Origin: Bdellovibrionales bacterium RIFOXYD12_FULL_39_22
Lineage (GTDB): Bacteria; Bdellovibrionota; Bacteriovoracia; Bacteriovoracales; Bacteriovoracaceae
Direction of reading: 5' to 3'
Length of the DNA: 64,000 bases
NCBI GenBank assembly: GCA_001770205.1
Contig: MEQL01000054.1
Coordinates: forward strand, 1 to 64,000
Part shown: positions 33,868 through 42,409 of the stretch, piece after piece
Layout: the number at the start of each line of letters is the position of its first letter
Position numbering within the stretch: the stretch's first letter is position 1
The notes under the pieces: generated by a model
Seen by the model: the letters and a program-made list of their open reading frames with translations, nothing else
The model's database searches: none
What the model was told of the DNA's origin: nothing
Position numbers and translations under genes: made by a program

Positions 33868-34627
33868 ACTAATTAACTTTTTTGTTTTATTAGTAGTTAT
33901 AGTTTTTTCCAAAAATTCTTTCGCCGATGTATTAATTAAAAGGGCCAACAATTATATAATCAGTTCAGAGGAAGTAAGTTTATTTCAGTTGGTCAAAAGC
34001 TATTCGGCAATTATTGGCCAAAATCTCACCATAGATTCAGACCTAAAGGACGAATCTGTCATAGTTGTTGGTAATAAAATATTTGATGAAAAACAGATGG
34101 AAAAATATATTTCCTTTCAACTCTATACTAACGACATGGCACTGATACGTAGTAAAAAAGGCGATTATGAATTAATCGAGGCGCGCTACATTAGATATAA
34201 ATATTTACCAGTCTATCAAGACAAAGATGAAATACCGGACTCCCACGATTATGTTAGATATATTTATAAGTTAAAATATATTGAGACCGCTGAGCTGGCC
34301 AGAAATGTTCGGCCATTTGTATCAAGGTATGGCCGGGTAATAGACATCGATTCAGCAAAACAAATTATTATTTCCGACGTTGCTAAAAATGTTAAACGGA
34401 TTATTAAGATATATGAAACACTCGATACTCCTGAAACATTGGCAAACCAACTAGAATTAAAAAAATTAAATGATAAGTATAAATCCATGAGTGATTACAA
34501 GGAAGATGTTTGGCAAAACATCGAAAAATACCAAGCATATTTTATGATTCTTTTTTCACTCATCTCGCTACTCATTGGATTTATATTCAGAGGCTACCTG
34601 ATACGAAGGATAGAAGGGGGGCTGTAG
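33860..34627 (+). CDS. Membrane-tethered secretin N0/N1-domain paralogue
   Basis: 255 residues. Signal peptide (NKLINFFVLLVVIVFSKNSFA), N0-type domain (SLFQLVKSYSAIIGQNLTID), N1-type domain (YIYKLKYIETAELARNVRPF, then AKQIIISDVAKNVKRIIKIY and ETLDT), a short coiled segment and a C-terminal transmembrane helix (AYFMILFSLISLLIGFIF) with a basic tail. It shares with the preceding protein the bridge 'IR(F/Y)..PVY' and '(E/D)Y(I/V)..I(H/Y)K(M/L)K', which shows tandem duplication. The TM anchor would place its domains at the periplasmic face of the inner membrane, beside the anti-sigma factor. It is the last gene of the four-gene operon. Confidence 0.8.
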   Translation: MNKLINFFVLLVVIVFSKNSFADVLIKRANNYIISSEEVSLFQLVKSYSAIIGQNLTIDSDLKDESVIVVGNKIFDEKQMEKYISFQLYTNDMALIRSKKGDYELIEARYIRYKYLPVYQDKDEIPDSHDYVRYIYKLKYIETAELARNVRPFVSRYGRVIDIDSAKQIIISDVAKNVKRIIKIYETLDTPETLANQLELKKLNDKYKSMSDYKEDVWQNIEKYQAYFMILFSLISLLIGFIFRGYLIRRIEGGL

Positions 34628-34710
34628 AATTGCATTTTCGTTAATTATTATGTTTTCTAACGACGCAAAAAAATGCTAAAAAGTTGCCAAAAATAATAAG
34701 GAGAAAAAGT

Positions 34711-35661
34711 ATGGGGCAAATATCTAATAAAATGTTAACTGAAGTGCGAACTACACTATCAAGGCCAATAATAAATATCGCCGATATCAGGAAGGCAAAA
34801 AAGAATGCCCAGGCAAAACTGAAAACAGTAAAATCGGTGGAAAATTTTTTAAAAGAGGGACACACTCATGATGAGGCCATTTATGGCAATACTCAGCACC
34901 TAGCATCAATGCTAAGTGAAGATTTAATCATGATTGATCCACTAGATCACATGTATCGCTTTTGGGTAAAAATGGAAGATCTACATATGCCCGCATTTCC
35001 ACCAATAAGTCCAATGACTCGAACTTATTTTTTCTATTGGACCCATTTTGATGCCTCCTTTGGATCAGATAATGAGACTTTTGGGAATTGCCTTTTAAAT
35101 TTAGTGGGCGAGTATGGAATTAACCCAGATCAGAAAAAGGCATTGCAAAATTTTTGTGAATCACGAATGGGAATTTATGAAGTTGTGGATACTCCATCAG
35201 TTGATCGGTGCGCTGTGCGCGAGTTAGTGACCAATTGCCATTTAGATGTTCAACTTCGTTCCGGATATAATGGAAAACGAGGGGATATAATTTTTATGCG
35301 ACTACTTCCTAGTTTATCCGATGGAAATATGCACTACGGGGTGACAACGCCATATCAGCTGGAAGGATATTCTAAGAGTGATTGGTTGAATTATTTTGCC
35401 AGACAAAATATTGTTCCAGGAATAAAAGATGCCGAGGAGAAACTATATAGGCTTTTTAAATATGGTAATGGCGATAATGAATATTGGAGTGAGTTTGTTT
35501 GTCTTGCCTATTTAAATTATCGCTCGGATGCCATTTTTTTATGTGGATTACCAGATAAAAAATCAACTTGGCGCCACCATGACTCTTTTAATGCACTAGC
35601 AAATTACAATGCTGCCGCATTAAAAGCAATCTCACTTGGTTGTCTGCATGGGCGAAAATGA
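34711..35661 (+). CDS. Unknown protein in SNF2-SWIM operon
   Basis: ATG 34711 with AAGGAG is chosen over the upstream TTG. The 316-residue soluble protein has no signal peptide. Its N-terminal ~70 residues are basic and helical (IADIRKAKKNAQAKLKTVKS). The remainder has repeated aromatic and Cys residues (FFYWTHFDASFGSDNETFGN, FCESRMGIYEVVD) but no motif I recognise. The last 14 bp overlap the SNF2 gene start, so the two are translationally coupled. It may be an accessory factor of the helicase. Confidence 0.72.
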   Translation: MGQISNKMLTEVRTTLSRPIINIADIRKAKKNAQAKLKTVKSVENFLKEGHTHDEAIYGNTQHLASMLSEDLIMIDPLDHMYRFWVKMEDLHMPAFPPISPMTRTYFFYWTHFDASFGSDNETFGNCLLNLVGEYGINPDQKKALQNFCESRMGIYEVVDTPSVDRCAVRELVTNCHLDVQLRSGYNGKRGDIIFMRLLPSLSDGNMHYGVTTPYQLEGYSKSDWLNYFARQNIVPGIKDAEEKLYRLFKYGNGDNEYWSEFVCLAYLNYRSDAIFLCGLPDKKSTWRHHDSFNALANYNAAALKAISLGCLHGRK

Positions 35662-38383
35662 AAAATTGCATGAGCTAATTGTTCGCCCCAGCGGTGCGCC
35701 ACATTTTTCTTCTGCCACGACGTCTTCTGAATTAGAATTTGAAAAGATTGTTGCCGAAAAAGGAATGGGATCTGCCCTTTTGTTTTTGGACACCAACCCA
35801 AATCTTGCTGATAAATACCAGGGCCTTAATTATTGGATTGATTTTGTCCGTATATTTCTGGCCAGCTTTATTGCCCAAAACAAAGAAAATGAGACGCAGA
35901 TGTCTGCCAATGTTTTGCTTGGAGAAGATGACCTTGCACGATTTTTGTTAACCAAACCAATCTGTATTGGCAGCGAATACATCAACGAGGATTTATTAAA
36001 AGGGCTGTGGGATAATCTAATCGGAACAATTACTACCCAGATAAAGGAATCTAAGCAAAGTATAGAAGAATTTTTTTCTGCCAGACACCAAGGAGTAACT
36101 TTACAGGGGAGAATTTGGTTTCATTTGGCAGAAAATAAAAATGATGAACATCTTCCTTTTGCCTTTTTGGCCACCTATTCAAATAAAGTTTCCAATGCCG
36201 GAAAAACTCAACATCTCCCACTTAACCGTGCGCTTGAAGAATATTCAGGAAAAAAAGACAAGCAGATTTTACTGCGACTTCTTGCTCCTTTATCTAAAGC
36301 ATCTTCTGAGAGTAAATTTATAAAAAACCTAGTTGATGCTGGTGACATTTATCATCCGCAAAGATGGACTTCTGGCGATGCCTTTAAATTTTTATCGGAT
36401 ATTCCGCTATTTGAAAAGGCCGGAATTTTAGTGCGAGTGCCAAACTGGTGGAGGCCTAAAAATCCAATTCGGGCACAAGTTGCATTAAATCTTGGAAGTG
36501 ATAAACCAAAAGGTATGGGACTTGATGCTCTTTTAGATTTTTCTGTTTCGGTTGATATTAATGGTGAGAGGTTATCGGAAAAAGAGATTTCAGAGCTTTT
36601 AAACAAAAGTGAGCGTCTTACCTTCTTTAGAGGGCAGTGGATTGAAATTGATACAATAAAATTACAAGAAGCACTTGTTCATTTCAAACAAATTGAAAAA
36701 GATGCCCGAGCAACTGGAATTAGTTTTTTAGAAGGTATGCGCTTGTTGGCCGGAGTGGGACAGCATTTTGGCGATAGCGATCAAGACAATCAGGAGTTAG
36801 TTAAGTGGAGAAAAATAGATGCCGGCCCATGGTTAAATCAGATTCTAGCTAATTTGAAATCACCTGATAATGTAGATATGAATTTGCACATTTTAAATAA
36901 ATATTTACACGCAACATTACGTCCATATCAACTTCAAGGAGTTAACTGGCTCTATTTTCTAGACCAATTAGGCCTAGGTGCTTGCTTGGCCGACGATATG
37001 GGATTGGGAAAAACCATTCAGGTGATTGCACTTTTGTTACTGAAAAAATATGGTAATTCAACCGTAAAATCTTCTCCATCCCAATCATGTAGTTTGCTAG
37101 TTGCTCCGGCCTCTTTGCTTGGAAATTGGAAGTCTGAGCTTATGCGCTTTGCCCCGGAACTAAATTTTTTTATTGCGCACTCTTCCGAAAATTTAAGACT
37201 TCAGGCAATTCCTACTTCAATTGATTCAACTGATTTAGTAATTACGACCTATGGGTCTTTACAAAATATTGAATGGTTGAAAAATAGTCAGTGGAATCTG
37301 GCCATTTTAGATGAGGCTCAGGCAATAAAAAATCCAGGTACCAAGCAGACAAAAGCAGTAAAAATGTTGAAGGCAAAAAATAGATTTGTGTTAACCGGAA
37401 CGCCAATAGAAAATAGTGCTGCTGATCTTTGGTCATTATTTGATTTTATTGCGCCAGGACTTTTGGGAAGTAGTGACGAATTTAGTAAATTTATAAATGC
37501 CAGCGCAAAAACTGCAAAAGATCAAAGTGTCGTGAGCAGAAAATATGCGATACTTAGAAATCTAGTTCGCCCATATATTTTACGCCGTTTAAAAAGCGAT
37601 AAAAATATCATTAAAGATTTACCTGATAAAATTGAACTTAAAACATTTTGTGAGCTTAGTAAAAATCAGATCTATCTTTATCAAGACGCCGTCGAATCAC
37701 TAGAGCGAGAACTGAATGTTGTTGATGATGGTATTAAACGTAAGGGTTTGATTTTTTCTTATATGATGCGTTTTAAACAGATTTGTAATCATCCTTCTCA
37801 CTGGTTAAAAGATGGAGAATTTCGTCCAGATGGTAGTGGTAAATTTGCAAGGCTTATTGAATTAATTGAAGTGATAAAGGCAAAGCAAGAAAAGCTTTTA
37901 GTGTTTACTCAATTTCAAGAGATGACTGAACCTCTGAGTAACTTTCTGGCCCAAATATTTGGCCAGGAGGGACTAGTACTTCATGGAAAAACTGCAGTAA
38001 AAAAGCGCAAAGAGTTAGTGGGGAAATTTCAACGCGAAGATGGCCCACCCTTTTTTGTATTATCACTAAAGGCCGGAGGAGTGGGCCTTACGCTTACACA
38101 GGCATCTCATGTTATCCACTTTGATCGTTGGTGGAATCCGGCAATTGAAAACCAGGCCACTGACCGTGCTTTTCGAATTGGCCAAAAACGCAATGTGATA
38201 GCACATAAATTTATTTGCAGAGGAACACTGGAAGAGAAAATCGATGCACTTATTGATTCAAAGATAAAAATATCCAACGAAATCATTGGCAACTCAAGTG
38301 GTGGCGAGTTACAGTTTACGGAAATGTCTAATTCTGAAATATTAAAACTAGTTTCCCTTGATTTAAAATCGGGGCAGACATGA
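35648..38383 (+). CDS. SNF2-family DEAD/H-box helicase/translocase
   Basis: 911 residues from ATG 35648. The N-terminal ~430 residues correspond to the bacterial SNF2-associated region. The motor follows: Walker A DDMGLGKTIQ (about 448-457), DEAQAIKNP (about 554), VLTGTPIEN (motif III), and in the second lobe LSLKAGGVGLTLTQASHVIH (V) and ATDRAFRIGQ (VI, about 838). These are hallmarks of Snf2 ATPases that translocate on double-stranded DNA. Bacterial members often neighbour SWIM-domain proteins, as here (26 bp downstream). The role in DNA repair, transcription recycling or defence cannot be told from sequence. Confidence 0.93.
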   Translation: MGENEKLHELIVRPSGAPHFSSATTSSELEFEKIVAEKGMGSALLFLDTNPNLADKYQGLNYWIDFVRIFLASFIAQNKENETQMSANVLLGEDDLARFLLTKPICIGSEYINEDLLKGLWDNLIGTITTQIKESKQSIEEFFSARHQGVTLQGRIWFHLAENKNDEHLPFAFLATYSNKVSNAGKTQHLPLNRALEEYSGKKDKQILLRLLAPLSKASSESKFIKNLVDAGDIYHPQRWTSGDAFKFLSDIPLFEKAGILVRVPNWWRPKNPIRAQVALNLGSDKPKGMGLDALLDFSVSVDINGERLSEKEISELLNKSERLTFFRGQWIEIDTIKLQEALVHFKQIEKDARATGISFLEGMRLLAGVGQHFGDSDQDNQELVKWRKIDAGPWLNQILANLKSPDNVDMNLHILNKYLHATLRPYQLQGVNWLYFLDQLGLGACLADDMGLGKTIQVIALLLLKKYGNSTVKSSPSQSCSLLVAPASLLGNWKSELMRFAPELNFFIAHSSENLRLQAIPTSIDSTDLVITTYGSLQNIEWLKNSQWNLAILDEAQAIKNPGTKQTKAVKMLKAKNRFVLTGTPIENSAADLWSLFDFIAPGLLGSSDEFSKFINASAKTAKDQSVVSRKYAILRNLVRPYILRRLKSDKNIIKDLPDKIELKTFCELSKNQIYLYQDAVESLERELNVVDDGIKRKGLIFSYMMRFKQICNHPSHWLKDGEFRPDGSGKFARLIELIEVIKAKQEKLLVFTQFQEMTEPLSNFLAQIFGQEGLVLHGKTAVKKRKELVGKFQREDGPPFFVLSLKAGGVGLTLTQASHVIHFDRWWNPAIENQATDRAFRIGQKRNVIAHKFICRGTLEEKIDALIDSKIKISNEIIGNSSGGELQFTEMSNSEILKLVSLDLKSGQT

Positions 38384-38408
38384 TTGCATTTAAAAGCGAG
38401 GATAGATT

Positions 38409-39272
38409 ATGAGTTATTACGGTTATTGGCCCAAATATGTTTCGGTGAGAGAAAAGCAAAAAAAGGCGGCGGATACTATAAAAAAACTTCAAAAAAAGGG
38501 AGAGAAGATCACCCCAATTACCATCGAAGGAAAAAAAATTGCAAATACCTTCTGGGGAAAAGCTTGGTGTGAACATTTGGAATCTTTTAGTGATTACGCT
38601 AACCGTCTGCCACGCGGAAGAAGTTATGTGAAAAATGGATATGTTGTTCACTTAGGAATACGAGCAGGCGAGATTAATGCTCTTGTGCAAGGATCGTCTT
38701 TATATCGCGTTAGCATTTCAATCACGGCCACGGCCAAGAAGAGATGGGAGCAAATTGTCAAAAGCTGTGTCGGTAAAATTGATTCACTCCTTGATCTGTT
38801 ACATGGAAAATTGTCCAAATCTGTAATGGAGGTAATGACGCATAAACAAGATGGCCTTTTTCCAAGGCCTAAAGAGATCGAGCTTAGTTGCTCGTGTCCA
38901 GATGGCGCTTATATGTGCAAGCATGTTGCAGCCGTCATGTATGGTGTTGGTGCTAAATTTGACAATGAACCGGAATTACTTTTTTTACTAAGACAAGTTG
39001 ATCAGGCCGATTTGATCGCGCAAGCAACAAAAGCACCGGCAATGGCAATTACTGCTAAGTCCAAGTCTGATATTAGTGATCAAAATTTGCAAAATATTTT
39101 TGGAATTGAAATCGATACTGGTAATTTTACTGCCGACGATAATCACAACAAGGGTTCTCCTATTGTGCCACATGTTGCAAAAAAGAATGTGACAAAAAAG
39201 GCCGCGAAAAAGTCTCCCAAGAAAATTGTAAAAAAGGGATCTCATAAAAAGCCTAAGAAAGGACGGCCCTAA
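38409..39272 (+). CDS. SWIM zinc-finger protein with histone-H1-like tail
   Basis: 287 residues. A conserved opening (YWPKYVSVREKQKKA, FWGKAWCEHLESFSDYANRL, PRGRSYVKNGYV) leads to the SWIM finger C-x-C-x(n)-C-x-H at about 161-173 (CSCPDGAYMCKH). The final ~40 residues are almost only Lys, Ala, Pro and Val (KKAAKKSPKKIVKKG), like bacterial histone-H1-type DNA-binding tails. It is probably a DNA-binding partner of the adjacent SNF2 motor. There is a GAGGA Shine-Dalgarno. Its stop overlaps the stop of the convergent yggS-like gene by 4 bp. Confidence 0.88.
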   Translation: MSYYGYWPKYVSVREKQKKAADTIKKLQKKGEKITPITIEGKKIANTFWGKAWCEHLESFSDYANRLPRGRSYVKNGYVVHLGIRAGEINALVQGSSLYRVSISITATAKKRWEQIVKSCVGKIDSLLDLLHGKLSKSVMEVMTHKQDGLFPRPKEIELSCSCPDGAYMCKHVAAVMYGVGAKFDNEPELLFLLRQVDQADLIAQATKAPAMAITAKSKSDISDQNLQNIFGIEIDTGNFTADDNHNKGSPIVPHVAKKNVTKKAAKKSPKKIVKKGSHKKPKKGRP

Positions 39273-39985
39273 GCATTACTTTCAAAAATGGCACTGCCAA
39301 CTCTTAAATAATCACTTCCATGGGCAATGGCGATTTTATAGTCGTTGCTCATTCCCATGGAAAGTTTCAATGAAATATCTACTCCCAGCTCTTGCCGTGC
39401 ACGCATCTGTATCTGCTGACGAATCGCCACCAATTGAGCAAAAGAACTATTCGCATCCTTTACAAAATCATCTGTTCTGATTTTTCCAATCGTCATTAGT
39501 CCGGTCAAGTGAAACTTACGGTGTCCGGCCGATGCATATTCTTGCGCCAGCTTTACACATTGAAAAATTTCATTCAGAGAGTCCATTCCAAATTTTTCTT
39601 TCTCTTCAGAAGTATTGGCCTGTAAAAAGTAGGCCAACGCTTTTCCATCAAAACTGGCGGCCTTTCCCAACAACATCTCCAACTGTTTAAAAGAATCGAT
39701 AGAGTGAATCATCGCTAAATTTTTAATCTTAAGTAGATTATTTATTTTATTCGATTGCAAGTGGCCAATAAAGTGCCAACGAATATCCTCTTTATCCGCA
39801 AAATAAGTCGCCTTGCGGGCCAAGTCCAAAACGCGACTTTCTCCAAAATCTCGTTGGCCGGCCTGATATGCATAGTTAATTTCTAATTCGGTTGCGTATT
39901 TAGAAACCGCAATCAAAGAAACTGTTGAGGGAATTTCTTGGCGAATGGCCAAAAGATTGTCGTAAATTTTATTTGCCAAGCTCAT
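39269..39985 (-). CDS. yggS: YggS/PLPBP-family pyridoxal-phosphate homeostasis protein
   Basis: Typical family size (238 residues from ATG 39985; ATG 40015 is deeper in the upstream gene). Landmarks: VSLIAVSKYATELEINYAYQ with the PLP Lys, FGESRVLDLARKA, WHFIGHLQSNKINNLL, and near the end LSMGMSNDYKIAIAHGSDYL and RVGSAIF, the phosphate-binding end of the barrel. The family stabilises free PLP and keto-acid balance without a known reaction. It overlaps the phasin-like gene by 17 bp and is the last gene of a PilZ / START / phasin-like / yggS operon. Confidence 0.93.
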   Translation of the reverse strand: MSLANKIYDNLLAIRQEIPSTVSLIAVSKYATELEINYAYQAGQRDFGESRVLDLARKATYFADKEDIRWHFIGHLQSNKINNLLKIKNLAMIHSIDSFKQLEMLLGKAASFDGKALAYFLQANTSEEKEKFGMDSLNEIFQCVKLAQEYASAGHRKFHLTGLMTIGKIRTDDFVKDANSSFAQLVAIRQQIQMRARQELGVDISLKLSMGMSNDYKIAIAHGSDYLRVGSAIFESNA

Positions 39986-40343
39986 CGTCTGCATCGGCCG
40001 CGACATCTTGGCCATTTTTTGGAATGAACTTTAGATCCGCCTGAATTTTAATATCATATTTTTCAATTAAGTGATCGGCCAAAATACGCACATCCATTTT
40101 GTCCAGATAAGAGCGAACCTCTTCTCGCACCGACTTTGTAAAGTCGGCCTTGGCGGTTTTAGCATTTTGCATAAGCCCATTTAAAATATCTTTGGGCAGT
40201 GGGATATCCGCCAACAAACCTTTGACGGCATCTTCGGTCATAAATGCCGCACCTACGCCAATAGAGACAACTTTTTTAATAGCATCTCCAAGCAATGATT
40301 CTTTACTTGAACTACCACTTTCCTCTTTTTTCTTATTTATCAT
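39969..40343 (-). CDS. Phasin-like helical protein
   Basis: 124 residues: a polar N-terminus (NKKKEESGSSSKESLLGDAI), a small hydrophobic turn (KVVSIGVGAAFMTEDAVKGL) and a helical middle (LMQNAKTAKADFTKSVREEV). The pattern is like the poly(3-hydroxyalkanoate)-granule / phasin-like proteins, and the C-terminus is acidic. Function is uncertain. It overlaps the upstream START gene (ATGA) and the downstream yggS. A decayed copy of its 5' end lies at 31686-31772. Confidence 0.6.
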   Translation of the reverse strand: MINKKKEESGSSSKESLLGDAIKKVVSIGVGAAFMTEDAVKGLLADIPLPKDILNGLMQNAKTAKADFTKSVREEVRSYLDKMDVRILADHLIEKYDIKIQADLKFIPKNGQDVAADADDELGK

Positions 40344-40762
40344 TTTCCGGCCCTCTTGAAATATGACTGCATCATCGATGGCAAATTAGACGAAACCAAT
40401 TTGTTTACTAACATCTTAGGAACGAATCCCTTAAAATCTACATCTATGCTGTAGGTAACCTCTGTTTTGCCGTTACCTAAATCCTTCAGCTTCCATGAGC
40501 CGTTATTGTGTTTAAAAATATCACCTGATTTTAGCGACCACTCTACTTTTTTATTGGGCGTCTGCTTCATCTGTAAAATATAAGAAAATGTTTTAATTAA
40601 ATTCAGATCAAATTGCACCTCTAGAGAGTCACCTTTTTGTGATAGAATTTTAATCTCACTAACTCCATCTACAAATTCCGGATAAGAATTATAGTCTGTT
40701 ATTACCTTATAAAATAATTCTGGGGTTGTATTGTAAATCTCTGTCCGCTCGACGGTAGGCAT
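40340..40762 (-). CDS. Coq10/START-family (SRPBCC) protein
   Basis: 140 residues. The family signature is complete: VERTEIYNTTPELFYKVITD, YNSYPEFVDGVSEI, a central beta-sheet and the C-terminal SSNLPSMMQSYFKRAGK helix that caps the lipid cavity. Members bind isoprenoid or lipid ligands (ubiquinone in Coq10) or act on ribosomes (RatA). A lipid role is likely but not shown. It is translationally coupled with the phasin-like gene and 12 bp downstream of the PilZ gene. Confidence 0.85.
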   Translation of the reverse strand: MPTVERTEIYNTTPELFYKVITDYNSYPEFVDGVSEIKILSQKGDSLEVQFDLNLIKTFSYILQMKQTPNKKVEWSLKSGDIFKHNNGSWKLKDLGNGKTEVTYSIDVDFKGFVPKMLVNKLVSSNLPSMMQSYFKRAGK

Positions 40763-40774
40763 ATTATCTCTCCT

Positions 40775-41494
40775 TTAATTATTATATGTTAATTTCATGT
40801 TCATAAAATCCAAGGCCGCACCACTTAAATATTCTTGGGGAATGCCGCCAATAATTTGAAGTACCGATCCTATGTATTCTTTCGAAATTAAATCATCTAT
40901 TTCAAACATGATTTCATCCTCGGCCATAAGAGGTGTGTCATGATCTCTAAATTTTAAAATTTGCCCAGTCTTAATTCCAACTCCGTCTTGCCACTCTACA
41001 AATCGATTCATCATGATAATTTGAAATTTAGAAAACTCTCCATCTGAATGTTGCCAAATAAAAACTTCGAAGGGAGCATCGGCACGCAACCAAAATCGCA
41101 AATTAGGGGGAAGCTCCAAACCCATATCCTCAATATGCAACGGACGAATACCGGCCAAAATATTATCCACCGAAAGAAACTCTTGAAGCGCTCGCCTACC
41201 ATTGCCATCTTGCTCAAAACGTAAACCCAAGCGTCGTCCCTTTGCCCACTTTACCACGCCCGAAATTGGCAAGATACTACCACGCCAATAGATCTCGCCG
41301 GCAATTTTATCGTTTACAACATATTGGTGGCCTCCATCTTTGAGGCATAGTTGCATTCCAGTATATGAGATATCTTTGATCTCAAATTTTTGTCCTTTAT
41401 CGCGAAAGATAAGATAGGAGAATGGGAATCTGGGAAGTATTCTTTTTTCCACCGTCTTATAATCTGTTTTAATCAAATTGAATTGTCTCTCCAT
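40775..41494 (-). CDS. PilZ-domain (c-di-GMP effector) protein
   Basis: 239 residues. The c-di-GMP binding determinants are visible: a basic start ending in EKRILPRFPFSYLIF (RxxxR at about 18-22) and DISYTGMQL (D/N-x-S-x-x-G, about 40-48). A beta-barrel follows up to the SVDNIL region and then a ~120-residue extra domain of unknown type. It is the first gene of the minus-strand operon. It likely couples c-di-GMP level to the downstream lipid/granule proteins (inference). AGGAG lies before ATG 41494. Confidence 0.88.
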   Translation of the reverse strand: MERQFNLIKTDYKTVEKRILPRFPFSYLIFRDKGQKFEIKDISYTGMQLCLKDGGHQYVVNDKIAGEIYWRGSILPISGVVKWAKGRRLGLRFEQDGNGRRALQEFLSVDNILAGIRPLHIEDMGLELPPNLRFWLRADAPFEVFIWQHSDGEFSKFQIIMMNRFVEWQDGVGIKTGQILKFRDHDTPLMAEDEIMFEIDDLISKEYIGSVLQIIGGIPQEYLSGAALDFMNMKLTYNN

Positions 41495-41560
41495 TTCTCT
41501 CCTCCTAACAACGCGGCCTGCGTTTTTTTGCTTTTCTTTACCTTCAAATTATAGAGGAAA

Positions 41561-42394
41561 ATGGAAAAATTTATTAGAGAGCAAATATGTTCAGATTCCA
41601 TTTGCCAAAATATATTTTCCATGAATTATATAACTAATAAATTTGTATCATCGAGGGTAATTGTGGAGCAAAAAACTCAAGCAGACTCCGAGTGGGCCAT
41701 TGACAATCTCCCAAATCGCTTAACTATTTTTCGCATAACCCTTATTCCGGTTATCGTTGCTTCGTTACATCTTGCTCACTCCGGAGATGGTTGGTTTAAA
41801 GCACATTCTTTGGCATTTGGTTATCTGGCAGCTTGGACTTTTGTAATCGCGGCCATCACTGATTTTTTTGATGGATATATTGCCCGCACTCGAAAACTAA
41901 CTACTATTTTTGGCTCTTTTTTAGACCCTATCGCAGACAAACTGTTGGTTGTTTCTTCTTTGATCATACTACTTGAGTTGGATCGCATCCCCGTCTTGCT
42001 GGTTATAATTTTAGTAGTCCGCGAATTCTACATGACCTCGCTACGCCTTTTGGCCATTGAAAAAGGACTTTCCGTTCCTGTTTCCTCCTTAGGAAAATGG
42101 AAAACTACCACTCAAATGATTGGCATCCCGCTATTAATGGCCAATGATACCGTCTGGTTTTTACCTATGAATTTAGTCGGTACTATTGCCATATATATCG
42201 CTTCTTTTTTGTCTATCTACTCCGCGCTAGATTACTCCCTTGGTATATTGAAAAAATTTAAACATAAGATTGATGCCGAAAAGCTGGCACCACTTATGGC
42301 ATTAAAAGAAAAAATTAAACACAAAAAAAATCGTAAACGCCTGCCGACAGAAAGTGAGTTAAATAGCGATATCGAAACCGCAGATGATGAATAA
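41561..42394 (+). CDS. pgsA: CDP-diacylglycerol--glycerol-3-phosphate 3-phosphatidyltransferase
   Basis: 277 residues. The CDP-alcohol phosphotransferase motif D-G-x2-A-R-x8-G-x3-D-x3-D is intact (DGYIARTRKLTTIFGSFLDP then IAD, about 102-125) in a protein with five to six TM helices. The N-terminal NLPNRLTIFRITLIPVI is the usual PgsA opening. That opening starts only after about 50 residues, so GTG 41663 (with GAGGG upstream) is a plausible shorter start. It makes phosphatidylglycerol-phosphate at the inner membrane. The C-terminus carries a basic/acidic cytosolic tail. Confidence 0.88.
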   Translation: MEKFIREQICSDSICQNIFSMNYITNKFVSSRVIVEQKTQADSEWAIDNLPNRLTIFRITLIPVIVASLHLAHSGDGWFKAHSLAFGYLAAWTFVIAAITDFFDGYIARTRKLTTIFGSFLDPIADKLLVVSSLIILLELDRIPVLLVIILVVREFYMTSLRLLAIEKGLSVPVSSLGKWKTTTQMIGIPLLMANDTVWFLPMNLVGTIAIYIASFLSIYSALDYSLGILKKFKHKIDAEKLAPLMALKEKIKHKKNRKRLPTESELNSDIETADDE

Positions 42395-42409
42395 TTTCTC
42401 TACTTGCCA

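Noticed and set aside
33082-34627. The N0/N1-domain pair as part of a type II secretion or type IV pilus secretin
   Set aside because: Neither protein has the C-terminal secretin pore, and no GspC/E/F or Pil genes are adjacent.
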